NCBI GenBank assembly: GCA_903885795.1
Contig: CAISJV010000005.1
Span: forward strand, 1-64,000
Source: an uncultured delta proteobacterium
GTDB lineage: Bacteria > Desulfobacterota > Syntrophia > Syntrophales > UBA8958
Reading direction: 5' to 3'
Length of the DNA: 64,000 bases
The notes under the pieces are model-generated. The model ran no database searches. It saw only the letters and a list, made by a program, of their open reading frames with translations, and was not told the origin of the DNA. The translations under genes were made by a program, and so were the position numbers. Positions 1 to 9,375 of the stretch are shown piece after piece; within the stretch, counting starts at the first letter, position 1, and each line of letters starts with the position of its first letter.

Positions 1-86
1 AACTCCTCAGCAAGAACCGCTGACGAGGAAAGCGAACATCCGCCGCTCACCTCCTGCTCTCAAATGGCCCTCCATTCAAGAACAGC

Positions 87-134
87 AAAAGCGGACAACT
101 CATTTGCTACAAAACCGGACAAGTCTATTTACTC
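87..134. repeat. Tandem IS-end-like repeats at left edge
   Basis: Two imperfect direct repeats of about 24 bp lie back to back, each beginning AAAA followed by a (G/C)CGGACAA core and a TC-ATTT segment. Tandem blocks containing GCGGACA resemble transposase-binding ends of some IS elements as I remember them. No transposase is present in the window, so this could be the end of an element lying to the left, or a remnant. The first 86 bases hold no gene I can support. Confidence 0.35.
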
Positions 135-156
135 TTGACATTAGAAAAAAATATTA

Positions 157-185
157 TTGACAAATTTTCTATGCTTCTATATCAT
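157..185 (+). promoter_or_regulatory. sigma-70-type promoter for fusA
   Basis: A perfect -35 box TTGACA at 157-162 is followed after 17 bp by TATCAT at 180-185. Transcription would start near 192, about 35 nt before the preferred fusA start. A second TTGACA at 135-140 has no good -10 partner. Confidence 0.6.
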
Positions 186-226
186 ACTCGACTTTCATCT
201 ATAAAGAAATGCGGGAAAATATCACT

Positions 227-2314
227 ATGAAAAGAGATTTGACCAGGATCAGGAATATCGGTATCAGCGCTCATATCGATTCGGGAAAGACGACCCTCAC
301 GGAGAGGATCCTTTTTTACACCAAGCGAATCCATGCCATCCACGAAGTCAAGGGAAAGGACGGCGTAGGGGCGACCATGGACTCCATGGAATTGGAGAAG
401 GAACGGGGAATTACCATTGCTTCCGCTGCAACCTATTGTGAATGGGCGGGACATGAGGTCAACATTATTGACACTCCCGGTCATGTCGATTTTACCATCG
501 AAGTCGAAAGATCACTCCGGGTACTCGATGGAGCGGTTCTTGTCCTTTGTTCGGTAGGGGGCGTCCAATCCCAGTCGATCACCGTAGATCAGCAGATGAA
601 GAGATATCAGGTTCCCTGTATTGCTTTCATAAACAAATGCGATCGTAGCGGGGCGAATCCGAGCCGGGTAATTGAACAGCTACGGACAAAACTTGGTCAT
701 AACGCCGTGGCGCTGCAGATGCCTATCGGTCTGGAATCCGATTTTCAGGGTATTGTCGATCTTGTCTCCATGGAGGCCCTCTATTTTGATGGGGCTCATG
801 GCGAGGATATCCGGCGCGAAGATATTCCCGAGAAACTGCTTGCGGAAGCGCGGCAAAAGCGGGAAGAGCTGATTGACCAGGCCTCCGCCTTTTCCGATGA
901 ACTGACCGACGCCATCCTGGAAGAAAAGGAAATAACAACGGGGATGATCATAACGGCCCTCCGCAAGGGAACACTGGAACGTCATATGACCCCGGTGATT
1001 ATCGGCTCGGCATATAAGAACAAAGGCGTGCAGCTTCTCTTGAATGCGGTGACTGAATTACTGCCGTGTCCGGAAGACGTGAAAAATACCGCCCTAAACC
1101 TCGATGACAATGAGGCGCCGACAACGTTAAGCAGCCATCCCGAAGATCCTATCGTTGCGCTGGCCTTTAAGCTTGAGGATGGGGCTTATGGTCAGTTGAC
1201 TTATATCCGTGTCTATCAGGGCACGATCGCAAAAGGTTCGACCATCATCAATATACGTTCCGGTAAGAAAATAAAGGTGGGCCGTCTGGTGAGAATGCAT
1301 GCCGACCAGATGGAAGATATAGATATGATCCAGGCTGGTTACATCGGCGCCCTCTTTGGAATTGAATGCGCCTCCGGCGATACATTCGTTTCTCCCGGCC
1401 TTAATCTGGCCATGACCTCCATGTATGTCCCCGATCCGGTCATCTCCCTCGCCATTGAGCCCAAGGACAACAAAGCGCAAATCAACATGTCGAAGGCCTT
1501 GCAACGTTTTACCAAGGAAGATCCCACTTTCCGTTGTCATGTGGATGGTGAAACGAATGAAACGATCATTGAAGGGATGGGTGAGTTGCATCTCGATGTA
1601 TATGTGGAACGAATGAGGCGTGAATACGACGCCGAGGTTACGACCGGCAACCCGCGCGTCGCTTACCGGGAAACGATCACCCAGCGCGCCGATTTTAATT
1701 ACATACACAAAAAGCAGACCGGAGGCTCCGGACAATATGGCCGGATAGCGGGCTACATCGAGCCTACCACGGAAGGCGATTTTATTTTCGACAACCAGAT
1801 CACCGGCGGCGCCATTCCCACTCAGTATATTCCGGCCTGTGAGAAAGGATTCCGTCAGTCCCTTGCTAAAGGTCCCAAGCTTGAATTTCCCATTACCGGT
1901 ATCAAGGTGGCCATTAATGACGGGGCCTACCATGCAGTCGATTCGTCGGATATGGCATTCCAGGCTGCCGCCCGCGGGGCGTTCCGGGAAGCATACCTCC
2001 GCGCCAAGCCCGTTGTTCACGAACCGATCATGAAGGTGGTCATTGAGTCGCCGACGGAATTTCAGGGCGCCGTTATGGGACTTTTGAATCAACGTCGGGG
2101 CATGATTGTAGGGGCTCAGGATGAAGGACACATGTGTGTTGTCGAGGCGCAGGTTCCCCTTGCGGAGATGTTTGGTTTTTCCACGGTGCTAAGGTCAGCA
2201 ACCCAGGGTAAGGCACAGTTCACCATGGAATTTGCTCTCTATCGCCAGGTTCCTCAATCAATAGCAGAGAAAATCGCTGAAGACATGGCCGCGAAAAAGA
2301 AAAATGCAGCTTAG
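227..2314 (+). CDS. fusA: Elongation factor G, spd/mitochondrial-like type
   Basis: EF-G is the cytoplasmic GTPase that drives tRNA-mRNA translocation. The product is about 695 residues, full length for EF-G. The G1 motif reads AHIDSGKT, then come ERGITI (G2), DTPGHVDF (G3) and NKCDR (G4), followed by domains II to V with the domain IV motif GSGQYGR. Canonical bacterial EF-G has [22 protein letters not shown] is typical of mitochondrial EF-G1 and spd-type EF-G, as I recall the subfamilies. The first ATG is at 209. I prefer 227 because it leaves the short leader usual for the family and has a weak GGGA upstream. The promoter at 157-185 fits either start. No ribosomal protein or tufA genes flank it, unlike the str operon. 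A P-loop protein follows after 12 bp. Confidence 0.92.
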   Translation: MKRDLTRIRNIGISAHIDSGKTTLTERILFYTKRIHAIHEVKGKDGVGATMDSMELEKERGITIASAATYCEWAGHEVNIIDTPGHVDFTIEVERSLRVLDGAVLVLCSVGGVQSQSITVDQQMKRYQVPCIAFINKCDRSGANPSRVIEQLRTKLGHNAVALQMPIGLESDFQGIVDLVSMEALYFDGAHGEDIRREDIPEKLLAEARQKREELIDQASAFSDELTDAILEEKEITTGMIITALRKGTLERHMTPVIIGSAYKNKGVQLLLNAVTELLPCPEDVKNTALNLDDNEAPTTLSSHPEDPIVALAFKLEDGAYGQLTYIRVYQGTIAKGSTIINIRSGKKIKVGRLVRMHADQMEDIDMIQAGYIGALFGIECASGDTFVSPGLNLAMTSMYVPDPVISLAIEPKDNKAQINMSKALQRFTKEDPTFRCHVDGETNETIIEGMGELHLDVYVERMRREYDAEVTTGNPRVAYRETITQRADFNYIHKKQTGGSGQYGRIAGYIEPTTEGDFIFDNQITGGAIPTQYIPACEKGFRQSLAKGPKLEFPITGIKVAINDGAYHAVDSSDMAFQAAARGAFREAYLRAKPVVHEPIMKVVIESPTEFQGAVMGLLNQRRGMIVGAQDEGHMCVVEAQVPLAEMFGFSTVLRSATQGKAQFTMEFALYRQVPQSIAEKIAEDMAAKKKNAA

Positions 2315-2326
2315 GTTAACCAAGAC

Positions 2327-3079
2327 ATGGCAAAAATACTTGATCTTAGAAACAGGAGCATCGCTATGCTGAAAAAGGATTTGATTTTAAGAAATCCCCT
2401 GCGGCAAATGGGCTACGAAAATGATGACATTCTTCCGGAAGGAGGATTTGGTGCGGTTCTGGCCAGGGCCGGGGTGGGGAAAACAGCCCTTCTCGTTCAA
2501 CTGGCTCTCAACACGATGTTGCGGGGCAAAAGGGTCCTTCATGTCAGCCTCCTCGATCCAGTAAACAAGGTTGATCTCTGGTACCGCGAATTATTTAGGC
2601 GCCTTGCCGTTCAGTATCAGATAGGTCAGATCCGGACTCTCTGGGAGGATATGCTTCCCCTCAGGTTCATCATGACCTTCAAGGTGGAAGGGTTCAGCGT
2701 GCCAAGACTCCAGGAACGCCTGAATGACCTCATGGAGCAGGGCATTTTTAAGCCGGATATGATCATCATCGATGGATTGATCTTAGATGACAAGTCAACG
2801 CCGGCACTCGACGTCTTGAAAGACATGGTCGAAAAATTAGGGTTGCGGGCATGGTTTACCGTTAATATTCACCGACAGGTTATGGAAGATGCGGATGGTC
2901 TTCCCAAACCCCTCCTACCGGCGGATGAACTCTTCGATGTCGCTCTGCTACTGGTAACAGAAGGAAACGAGATGCATATTCGGGATCTGAAAACCGGCGA
3001 TATACCGTCGCCCCGTCCCGTTCTTATTCTCGATCCCGCCACAATGCTCATTAAGGAAAACGTTGCTGTGGCTTCGTAG
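2327..3079 (+). CDS. RecA/KaiC-like P-loop ATPase, function unknown
   Basis: This 250-residue soluble protein has a Walker A loop ARAGVGKTALL near residues 46-56 and a Walker B-like stretch DMIIIDGL near 145, the layout of RecA/KaiC-like NTPases. The middle and C-terminal parts give no recognisable motif. It starts 12 bp after fusA on the same strand and is probably cotranscribed, which suggests but does not show a link to translation. A later in-frame ATG at 2369 is possible. It ends 37 bp before the convergent aminotransferase gene. I do not know its function. Confidence 0.7.
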   Translation: MAKILDLRNRSIAMLKKDLILRNPLRQMGYENDDILPEGGFGAVLARAGVGKTALLVQLALNTMLRGKRVLHVSLLDPVNKVDLWYRELFRRLAVQYQIGQIRTLWEDMLPLRFIMTFKVEGFSVPRLQERLNDLMEQGIFKPDMIIIDGLILDDKSTPALDVLKDMVEKLGLRAWFTVNIHRQVMEDADGLPKPLLPADELFDVALLLVTEGNEMHIRDLKTGDIPSPRPVLILDPATMLIKENVAVAS

Positions 3080-3116
3080 GCCCTGCAACTACAGTTTCAG
3101 GAAAGGCGCCGAGAGG

Positions 3117-4226
3117 TTACAATACGCTTTTCAGCGCCGCCAGAAAACGATCGACATTCTCCGGTCTGGCGGTATGTCCCATCAACCCAATACGCCATAT
3201 CTTTCCGGCAAGTGGTCCGAGACCGCCTCCGATTTCAATCCTGTGCTCCGAACGTAGACAGCGTCGAACCGCCAGTTCATCGATACCGGCCGGACATTTC
3301 ACCGTGTTGAGCATAGGCAGGCGGAAGGGCGCCTCCACCAGCATCTCCAGACCCATTCCCTGAAGTCCCGCCACAAGCTTGTGATGATTTTGCTGATGGC
3401 GCAGGATTACCTTGTCCAGTCCTTCTTCAACAATTAGCAACAATGCCTGATAGAGGCCATAGAGCATATTAACGGGAGCTGTATGGTGATAGACGCGGTT
3501 TTTTCCCCAGTAATTGGCGATCATGGAAAGATCGAGATACCAATTTGGAACTTTATTCTGGCGATGGTTGAGCTTGGCCACAGCTTTTTCCGAGAAGGAA
3601 AGCGGGGCAAGTCCCGGCGGGCAGGAAAGGCACTTCTGGGTGCCGCTATAAAGGGCGTCGACCTTCCAGTCGTCCATATTTACCTCGATGCCTCCCAGGC
3701 TGGTCACGGCGTCAACCAGGTATAAACATTCTGAAGCTTTTAAAAGGGCGCCGATTTTCGCCACGGGGTTCCGCACCCCTGTGGAAGTTTCCGCGTGCAC
3801 TATGGCGAGAATTTGATAGTCTGTCTGGAGCAGTTTTTTCCCCACTGCCTCCGGAATAACCGGTGTTCCCCAGGGAAACTCGATGGTGTCAACCTGGGCG
3901 CCAAGTCGGGTGGCGACATCCTGCATCCTCATACCGAACACCCCATTGATCAGGATGAGAACACGATCTCCCGGTTCTATCAGATTGACGAAACAGGCCT
4001 CCATTCCAGCTGATCCGGTACCGGATATCGGGATGGTCGTGTTGTTGCCTGTTTTCATGACCTGCTGTAAAAGCGATTTCAGTTCATCCATGATCTTCAG
4101 AAAATACGGATCCAGATGTCCCAAGGTCGGTTTGCTCAGGGCCTTATAAACCTCCGGGGGAACGCAGGAAGGGCCAGGTCCCATCAATAAGATCTCTTCA
4201 CTGTTATCCAGGAGATTACTCGTCAT
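3117..4226 (-). CDS. Class V aminotransferase (alanine-glyoxylate/serine-pyruvate type)
   Basis: This is a PLP-dependent fold-type I aminotransferase of 369 residues, normal for the family. It opens with the typical MGPGPS segment, carries ISGTGSAGMEA (cofactor phosphate region), a DAVTSLGG stretch with the pyridine-binding Asp, and the Schiff-base lysine in SGTQKCLSCPPG near residue 195. Family members move an amino group between alanine or serine and glyoxylate or pyruvate, and some serve phosphonate or hydrogenase-related pathways; the substrate cannot be fixed from sequence. The start is supported by AGGAGG upstream of ATG at 4226. A transporter gene on the same strand lies 76 bp upstream and may be cotranscribed. 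Confidence 0.85.
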   Translation of the reverse strand: MTSNLLDNSEEILLMGPGPSCVPPEVYKALSKPTLGHLDPYFLKIMDELKSLLQQVMKTGNNTTIPISGTGSAGMEACFVNLIEPGDRVLILINGVFGMRMQDVATRLGAQVDTIEFPWGTPVIPEAVGKKLLQTDYQILAIVHAETSTGVRNPVAKIGALLKASECLYLVDAVTSLGGIEVNMDDWKVDALYSGTQKCLSCPPGLAPLSFSEKAVAKLNHRQNKVPNWYLDLSMIANYWGKNRVYHHTAPVNMLYGLYQALLLIVEEGLDKVILRHQQNHHKLVAGLQGMGLEMLVEAPFRLPMLNTVKCPAGIDELAVRRCLRSEHRIEIGGGLGPLAGKIWRIGLMGHTARPENVDRFLAALKSVL

Positions 4227-4302
4227 TATATTTCCTCCTCCTTTGGATTTCCGCCGCAGTTTACCCGCGCGGAGGTGGTAATGGCGACGTTATGCATAGC
4301 CG

Positions 4303-5229
4303 TCATTTCTTAATAAAGCCTCTAAGTTCCCGGTACTGAATCACTCCCTGAAAGGTAAGGATGGTCAGTCCTGTTACGATAAGTATCATACCCATGGCTT
4401 CAACAAAAGTGGGTCTTTCTCCCAATTGGACGGCGGCGGCAATCATGCCGATGATGGGAGTGGCCAGGGTTCCCATGCTGGCCATCCCCGCGGACAGGAC
4501 TTTAAGAATGTAAAACCACAGGATAAGGGCGAGGGCTTGACTGACAATGGAGCTGAATGTAAGGCCGATAATAAAGTATGGAGTCCATTGCACGGGAGGG
4601 CTGGGAACGACCCTGGCGATAATGATCAGGGGAATACAACCGAAGAACATTTGCCAGGCCGTCAGGGAGATGAGATCAAAGGTGAACTTTTTCCACATGA
4701 TTTTAGTCATGATTGCACTTCCGGCCCAGGCGGTTCCCGACATGACAGCGAGGGTGTTACCAAGCATACTTGACTGAAGATTCCATGGTTCGAGAATGAC
4801 CATCAGGCCGGAAAAGGCGAGAATGACGGCGATCCATTGCACTCCGGCCAGATGTTCTGAAAGGAGCGGCCAGGCCAGAACAAGAACCCAGAAGGGCATG
4901 GTGTAGACCAGGATCGCTGTTTTTCCGACACCTCCATAAAACAGCGCCAGGGTAACAAGGCCTATACATCCCGTGGTCGAAAGCAGCCCCAGAAGAATGG
5001 TCATAAAGATCTCTTTTGGCATTAGGGATTTTCGTTGCAATAGGAGGATGGTAAAAAGACTGAGGGCGCCGATAAATGTCCGCAGGGCGGCAAAATCAAA
5101 AGGCGATGCGTACGACAAACACTCTTTCATGACCACCCAGTTGTAACCCCAGATTCCTGAAAGGGCAATCATGGCAAACATGGCCGGTTTAAGAGAGTTA
5201 AGTGAACGAGGACCGCCTATGCCGTTCAT
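4303..5229 (-). CDS. EamA/DMT-family transporter
   Basis: This 308-residue integral membrane protein has two similar halves, each with about five hydrophobic segments, the duplicated EamA layout of the drug/metabolite transporter superfamily. The first half contains SGIWGYNWVVMKE and the second SGTAWAGSAIMTK, the equivalent repeats at the start of each half. Members export amino acids, nucleosides or other small metabolites; the substrate is not visible here. The start at 5229 has no strong ribosome-binding site, and an internal ATG about 16 codons later is possible. It lies upstream of the aminotransferase on the same strand. Confidence 0.82.
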   Translation of the reverse strand: MNGIGGPRSLNSLKPAMFAMIALSGIWGYNWVVMKECLSYASPFDFAALRTFIGALSLFTILLLQRKSLMPKEIFMTILLGLLSTTGCIGLVTLALFYGGVGKTAILVYTMPFWVLVLAWPLLSEHLAGVQWIAVILAFSGLMVILEPWNLQSSMLGNTLAVMSGTAWAGSAIMTKIMWKKFTFDLISLTAWQMFFGCIPLIIIARVVPSPPVQWTPYFIIGLTFSSIVSQALALILWFYILKVLSAGMASMGTLATPIIGMIAAAVQLGERPTFVEAMGMILIVTGLTILTFQGVIQYRELRGFIKK

Positions 5230-5489
5230 TGTCTGACTGGAGTCACGTTACATTTAGTTGGTCTCGTCAGGGTGGCAATCACCACGGAGACCCTGTCGCT
5301 CTTTTCGTATTCGATTCCAGCTACATAACTCGAAACGCACATCGCAGAACCTCGTTCAAGTGCTATATATCTGCTCTTGGTGTTCTTGTCAAGATATGAG
5401 AAAAAAGATCGGCCCCTGATAAGATCTTGACATTTGCAGACCAATCCATTAGCGTACACCGGAAATTGCACATAGGGGACAAAGAGGAC

Positions 5490-5903
5490 ATGATGATCGG
5501 AGTGCTGATTACAACCCACGGCGGGCTTGGACAAGAATTGGTCAAGGCGGCAGAACTTATTAAAGGACCCTTGAAGGGTGTTATTCATATTTCTGTCGAT
5601 CAAACAAAGGGTCTGGAAGAGCTTAAAAAGGAAATCAGTACGGCAATAAAAAAGTTGGACCAGGGGAAGGGCGTGATAATATTGACGGATCTTTTCGGAG
5701 GAACGCCCTCGAATGTTTCCCTCTCTTTCCTGAAAGAGGGCAAAGTGGAGGTTATTACGGGCGTAAATCTCCCCATGCTTCTCAAACTTACTGATGTTCG
5801 TGAAAATATGACACTGCGTGAATATGCTATTTTTATTAAAGAATATGGCATCAAGAATATTTGCGTAGCCAGTGAAATACTTAATAAAAAGATTGGCGCC
5901 TGA
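5490..5903 (+). CDS. PTS system mannose-type EIIA component
   Basis: The 137-residue cytoplasmic phosphocarrier starts MMIGVLITTHGGLG. The histidine in THGG is the expected phosphorylation site. A second hallmark is the LTDLFGGTPSN stretch near residue 70. In the mannose/sorbose family, EIIA takes phosphate from HPr and passes it to EIIB. I chose ATG 5490, preceded by AAAGAGGA; the same frame stays open upstream to 5427 but has no site there. It is the first gene of a tight plus-strand run ending at 10059. No HPr or enzyme I gene lies in the window. Confidence 0.85.
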   Translation: MMIGVLITTHGGLGQELVKAAELIKGPLKGVIHISVDQTKGLEELKKEISTAIKKLDQGKGVIILTDLFGGTPSNVSLSFLKEGKVEVITGVNLPMLLKLTDVRENMTLREYAIFIKEYGIKNICVASEILNKKIGA

Positions 5904-5907
5904 TCCT

Positions 5908-6402
5908 ATGGAGTGCGTCCTCGTAAGGGTCGACAATCGCCTTGTTCATGGGCAGATCATAGAAGCGTGGGTGCCTTTCCTGAAGGCCTCCAGAATCATC
6001 GTCGTAGATGATGAGGTCGCCAGCGACTTCTTCCGGGAAACGGTTATTAAAATGGCCGTTCCCAGCGATGTTGAGGTGATAATCCACAGTGTCGAAGATT
6101 TTGTGAAATACAATACCATACAGGAGAATGAGAGTAAGGATCGGGTGCGATCCATCATCCTGTTCTCAAATGTATGGGATGCCCTGCGTGCCTATGCCCT
6201 TGGATTTTCATACAGTAAATTAAATATCGGCAATATTTACAATGATGAATGCCGGCAAAAATTGTCGGCCTGTGTTTTGCTCAGCGATCAAGACATCGCC
6301 AGTATCCAGAGCCTTTTGCAGCAGGGAGTCAGGATAGAGATGCGACGTATTCCGAGAGAGCGGCCTTTGAATATCGCCGAGGCATTAAAACCCCTTTTGT
6401 AG
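5908..6402 (+). CDS. PTS system mannose/sorbose-type EIIB component
   Basis: This 164-residue protein begins MECVLVRVDNRLVHGQI. VRVDxRLxHGQ is the signature of mannose-family EIIB, and the His in that motif accepts phosphate from EIIA. The start is ATG 5908, four bases after the EIIA stop, which points to coupled translation; a longer frame from 5872 would add an extension unlike the family. The rest matches EIIB length and includes the VDDEVASDFFRE segment. It sits directly between EIIA and EIIC. Confidence 0.85.
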   Translation: MECVLVRVDNRLVHGQIIEAWVPFLKASRIIVVDDEVASDFFRETVIKMAVPSDVEVIIHSVEDFVKYNTIQENESKDRVRSIILFSNVWDALRAYALGFSYSKLNIGNIYNDECRQKLSACVLLSDQDIASIQSLLQQGVRIEMRRIPRERPLNIAEALKPLL

Positions 6403-6424
6403 AAACATTTGTAGACGCAATATT

Positions 6425-7120
6425 ATGGTTCTAAAAGCGGCCATGGTGTCTCTCATCGGGGGTTTTCTCTGTCTTGATCGGACATGCCTGCAAATCATGA
6501 TCTCTCGACCTGTCGTGATCGGACCGCTGACAGGATTCTTGTTAGGTGATCTCCTGACCGGTCTGAGTATCGGGGCCTTCCTGGAGTTGCTCTGGATTGA
6601 CAAGCCGCAAATCGGCATCTCCGTGCCCCCCAATGATTCACTGCTTGCAGTAATGATCGTGTCCTCTTTACTCCTGACCAGCAGCCAATACGAACAAACC
6701 CGCCATGAGGTAATAACCTTTGCTTTTTTAGTATTCATACCCCTCGGATATATCACTCAAAGGATGGATACGGCGCTTATCCAATCCAATGAGGATCTTT
6801 CAGAAAAGGCCCTCCAGGCTGCCAAAGCGGCCGACCCCAGGGGAGTCACACGACAACATATCTTTGCCATTATGAAAACCTTTACCGTTTATTGTCTTTT
6901 TTTATTCTTTTCCATAATTGCCGGCGTCACAATTATCGAAACAGCTTTTCCACTTCTCCCCGTTTTTGTGTTGAAGGCAATGGGATTCATGTATCTCATC
7001 ATACCGGTGGTCCTTATCGCCGTATGCCTGAATACAATAAAGATTCGCCGCACCGTACCCATCTTCTGCGCCCTGTTTCTGGTAACAATGATTATTATTC
7101 AGCTTGTCCATGCCTTCTAA
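6425..7120 (+). CDS. PTS system mannose/sorbose-type EIIC membrane component
   Basis: This 231-residue polytopic membrane protein has several hydrophobic segments. It contains the GPLTGFLLGDLLTGLSIG and LELLWI stretches followed by GISVPPND, features of the EII-Sor/EIIC family. In working mannose-type systems EIIC forms the channel together with EIID. No EIID follows: the next gene is an acetyltransferase whose start overlaps the end of this one. There is no clear ribosome-binding site at 6425. Without EIID the system may have a regulatory role, or the missing subunits may lie elsewhere. Confidence 0.78.
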   Translation: MVLKAAMVSLIGGFLCLDRTCLQIMISRPVVIGPLTGFLLGDLLTGLSIGAFLELLWIDKPQIGISVPPNDSLLAVMIVSSLLLTSSQYEQTRHEVITFAFLVFIPLGYITQRMDTALIQSNEDLSEKALQAAKAADPRGVTRQHIFAIMKTFTVYCLFLFFSIIAGVTIIETAFPLLPVFVLKAMGFMYLIIPVVLIAVCLNTIKIRRTVPIFCALFLVTMIIIQLVHAF

Positions 7121-7592
7121 TCTCCGTATCCGGCAGATGGAAGTTATTGATATCAAAGCGATAATGGATATCGAAGCCAGGTCCTTTACCTTGCCCTATA
7201 GTGCCGGAATATGGGAAAGAGAAAGCCGTAATTCCCTTTCCCGGACAATCGTAGGCATAGACAACAGGACGAAGGGAGCCCCTGAGTTGCAGGGCTATCT
7301 TAATTTCTGGCTAATTCTGGACGAGGCAGAGATTCATCGGATTGCCGTGAAAGAGGAATACCGGCGTTCCGGCGTCGCAGGCAGACTCCTTCAGGAAATG
7401 TTCAAGGTTCTGAGGGATACGGGAATCGTGTCCATACATCTGGAAGTTCGTCAATCCAATCATGGCGCTATAAAATTATACGAAAAATTCGGATTTATGA
7501 TAAAAGGCCGACGGAAGGGATACTATCAGGAAACAGGCGAAGACGCCCTCATTCTGGAGGCCGACGTGCCGAGGATAACCCAGGCGATATAG
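7110..7592 (+). CDS. GNAT N-acetyltransferase, RimI-like
   Basis: This protein of about 160 residues has the GNAT fold. It carries IHRIAVKEEYRRSGVAGRLL (beta-4 and the acetyl-CoA pyrophosphate loop, R/Q-x-x-G-x-G/A) and then LEVRQSNHGAIKLYEKFGF, the order and wording typical of RimI-type ribosomal-protein S18 alanine acetyltransferases. ATG 7110 overlaps the last 11 bases of the EIIC gene; a TTG two codons earlier is also in frame. RimI-like proteins include many enzymes with other targets, so the substrate is not certain. Confidence 0.75.
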   Translation: MPSNLRIRQMEVIDIKAIMDIEARSFTLPYSAGIWERESRNSLSRTIVGIDNRTKGAPELQGYLNFWLILDEAEIHRIAVKEEYRRSGVAGRLLQEMFKVLRDTGIVSIHLEVRQSNHGAIKLYEKFGFMIKGRRKGYYQETGEDALILEADVPRITQAI

Positions 7593-7612
7593 AAAGTCGA
7601 AGATAATAAATC

Positions 7613-8422
7613 ATGTGGACAGGAAGCATCACCTTTAATAATCAGCTTGCCCCGCAGTGTCTCCATATGGCGGTTCGTCTTCCTGCGGAGTTTCCGGACC
7701 CGGTTCCCGGACAGTTTGTGATGATACGGCCTGCCGGGGGCGATGGACCGCTCCTCTCAAGACCTCTTAGTATCTATCAATTTCACCGGAATCAGGATCA
7801 TGCCATCCTGGAGTTCTTATACCGGGTCGTGGGACGGGGAACGGAGCTGCTTTCCCGGCTGACCCCGGCAGCAGAAATGCACATTCTCGGCCCTTTGGGG
7901 CGTGGCTTCCGCATCGAAAAAACCCGGACCCATCGAATCCTGCTGGCGGGGGGCATGGGTGTAGCGCCGATCACTTTTCTGGCCCAATACCTGAAAGGTC
8001 AGGTTGCGGGTAAGGATGAGTTGAAAATCTGTCTGGGGGCAAAAAACTGCGCAGAGATCGTCGGCGTGGAACGGATAAAGGACATGCCGGGGTCGCTGAA
8101 CATCGCCACAGACGATGGCAGTTTGGGAAGTTGCGGGCTCGTAACGGACTTGCTGCCCGACTTTACGCAGGGGTGTGATCCCCGCAAGACAATGATTTAC
8201 GCCTGCGGACCTATGGCCATGCTGAAGGCCCTTGCCGAACAATTGGCGCCGACCGGCATTCCCTGCCAGGTATCCATTGAGGAGCGCATGGCGTGTGGCG
8301 TGGGCGCATGCCTTGGTTGTGCCGTTACCGTTCATGATAGGCGCGGGAAAAGAGTTAAGAAATCAGTTTGCAAAGACGGCCCTGTTTTCAATATCGAGGA
8401 TATCTGCTGGGATCAACTATGA
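7613..8422 (+). CDS. pyrK: Dihydroorotate dehydrogenase electron-transfer subunit
   Basis: PyrK is the FAD and 2Fe-2S subunit of class 1B dihydroorotate dehydrogenase in pyrimidine synthesis and passes electrons from PyrD-bound FMN to NAD+. The 269-residue protein has an FAD-binding beta barrel with LLSRPLSIY (R-x-x-S/T type flavin motif), the NAD-binding [11 protein letters not shown], an ACGPMAML segment, and a C-terminal cluster motif [13 protein letters not shown] with a later VCKDGPVF Cys, the C-x4-C-x2-C...C pattern of PyrK. It overlaps pyrD by four bases (ATGA), as expected for subunits made in equal amounts. Confidence 0.92.
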   Translation: MWTGSITFNNQLAPQCLHMAVRLPAEFPDPVPGQFVMIRPAGGDGPLLSRPLSIYQFHRNQDHAILEFLYRVVGRGTELLSRLTPAAEMHILGPLGRGFRIEKTRTHRILLAGGMGVAPITFLAQYLKGQVAGKDELKICLGAKNCAEIVGVERIKDMPGSLNIATDDGSLGSCGLVTDLLPDFTQGCDPRKTMIYACGPMAMLKALAEQLAPTGIPCQVSIEERMACGVGACLGCAVTVHDRRGKRVKKSVCKDGPVFNIEDICWDQL

Positions 8423-9357
8423 CGAACCGGAAAGGTAATGACACGCAAGGGAAGCTTGCAGTCGAAATAGGGAAGCTGAAGCTGAAGAATCCTGTAATGA
8501 CAGCGTCAGGAACATTCGGTTATGGCGAGGAATATGCCCCCTATGTTGATCTTAACCGTCTCGGAGCAATCATCGTCAAAGGGTTGTCATTGAAGCCGCG
8601 CCACGGCAATCCCTCACCGCGCATCATGGAGACGAGCGCCGGCATGCTAAATGCCATTGGTTTGCAAAATGTCGGCGTAAAAAGCTTTATCCGGGACAAA
8701 CTGCCCTATCTTAGGCAGTTTGATACCGCTATTATTGCCAATGTTTATGGGGAGACGATTGAAGAGTATCTCCGGGTCAGCGAGATCTTGACGGCAGCGG
8801 ACGGAGTTCATGCTCTGGAAATAAATGTCTCCTGTCCCAATGTTAAAAAAGGCGGTGTCGCTTTTGGAACGGACCCGGATATGATCGCGGAAGTGACAGC
8901 GGGAGTGAAGGGGGTTACCGATCTACCCGTGATCGTCAAACTTTCTCCTAACGTCACGGACATTACCGTCATGGCGAAAGCGGCGGAAGCCGCCGGCGCC
9001 GATGCCGTATCGCTGATCAATACGATTACCGGTATGTCGGTCGATATAGAAAAAAGAATCCCCCATCTGAAGAATGTTACCGGGGGACTCTCCGGACCGG
9101 CCATCAAACCTATCGCCCTGAGAATGGTCTGGCAGGTTGCCACTCAGGTTCACATTCCCGTCATTGGCGTCGGCGGCATCATGTCTGCCCCAGATGCCCT
9201 GGAGTTTTTCATCGTCGGGGCGCGGGCGGTTCAGGTAGGGACGGCCAATTTTGTTGACCCCCGGGCGACCATCCGCATTATTGAAGGCATAGAGGCTTAT
9301 ATGAACAGACATCAAACCGTCACTATGGATGATCTCTTGGGATCATTAAAGATTTAG
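8419..9357 (+). CDS. pyrD: Dihydroorotate dehydrogenase, class 1B catalytic subunit
   Basis: This 312-residue FMN-dependent TIM barrel oxidises dihydroorotate to orotate. It contains [13 protein letters not shown] at the start of the barrel, the active-site loop [12 protein letters not shown] in which Cys is the catalytic base of class 1 enzymes, VKLSPNV, SLINT and [14 protein letters not shown] near the FMN phosphate site. The start is ATG 8419, overlapping the pyrK stop (ATGA). A longer frame from 8368 lies wholly inside pyrK and is rejected. Confidence 0.92.
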   Translation: MTNRKGNDTQGKLAVEIGKLKLKNPVMTASGTFGYGEEYAPYVDLNRLGAIIVKGLSLKPRHGNPSPRIMETSAGMLNAIGLQNVGVKSFIRDKLPYLRQFDTAIIANVYGETIEEYLRVSEILTAADGVHALEINVSCPNVKKGGVAFGTDPDMIAEVTAGVKGVTDLPVIVKLSPNVTDITVMAKAAEAAGADAVSLINTITGMSVDIEKRIPHLKNVTGGLSGPAIKPIALRMVWQVATQVHIPVIGVGGIMSAPDALEFFIVGARAVQVGTANFVDPRATIRIIEGIEAYMNRHQTVTMDDLLGSLKI

Positions 9358-9375
9358 ATTGAGGAGGAAATTCTG

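Noticed and set aside
1127-2131. Long minus-strand frame (334 codons) inside fusA
   Set aside because: Lies wholly opposite EF-G coding sequence with conserved motifs; it is a codon-bias shadow without ribosome site or recognisable protein motif.
5226-5936. Minus-strand frame of 236 codons opposite EIIA and the leader of the PTS run
   Set aside because: Overlaps a clear EIIA gene and shows no family motif or ribosome site.
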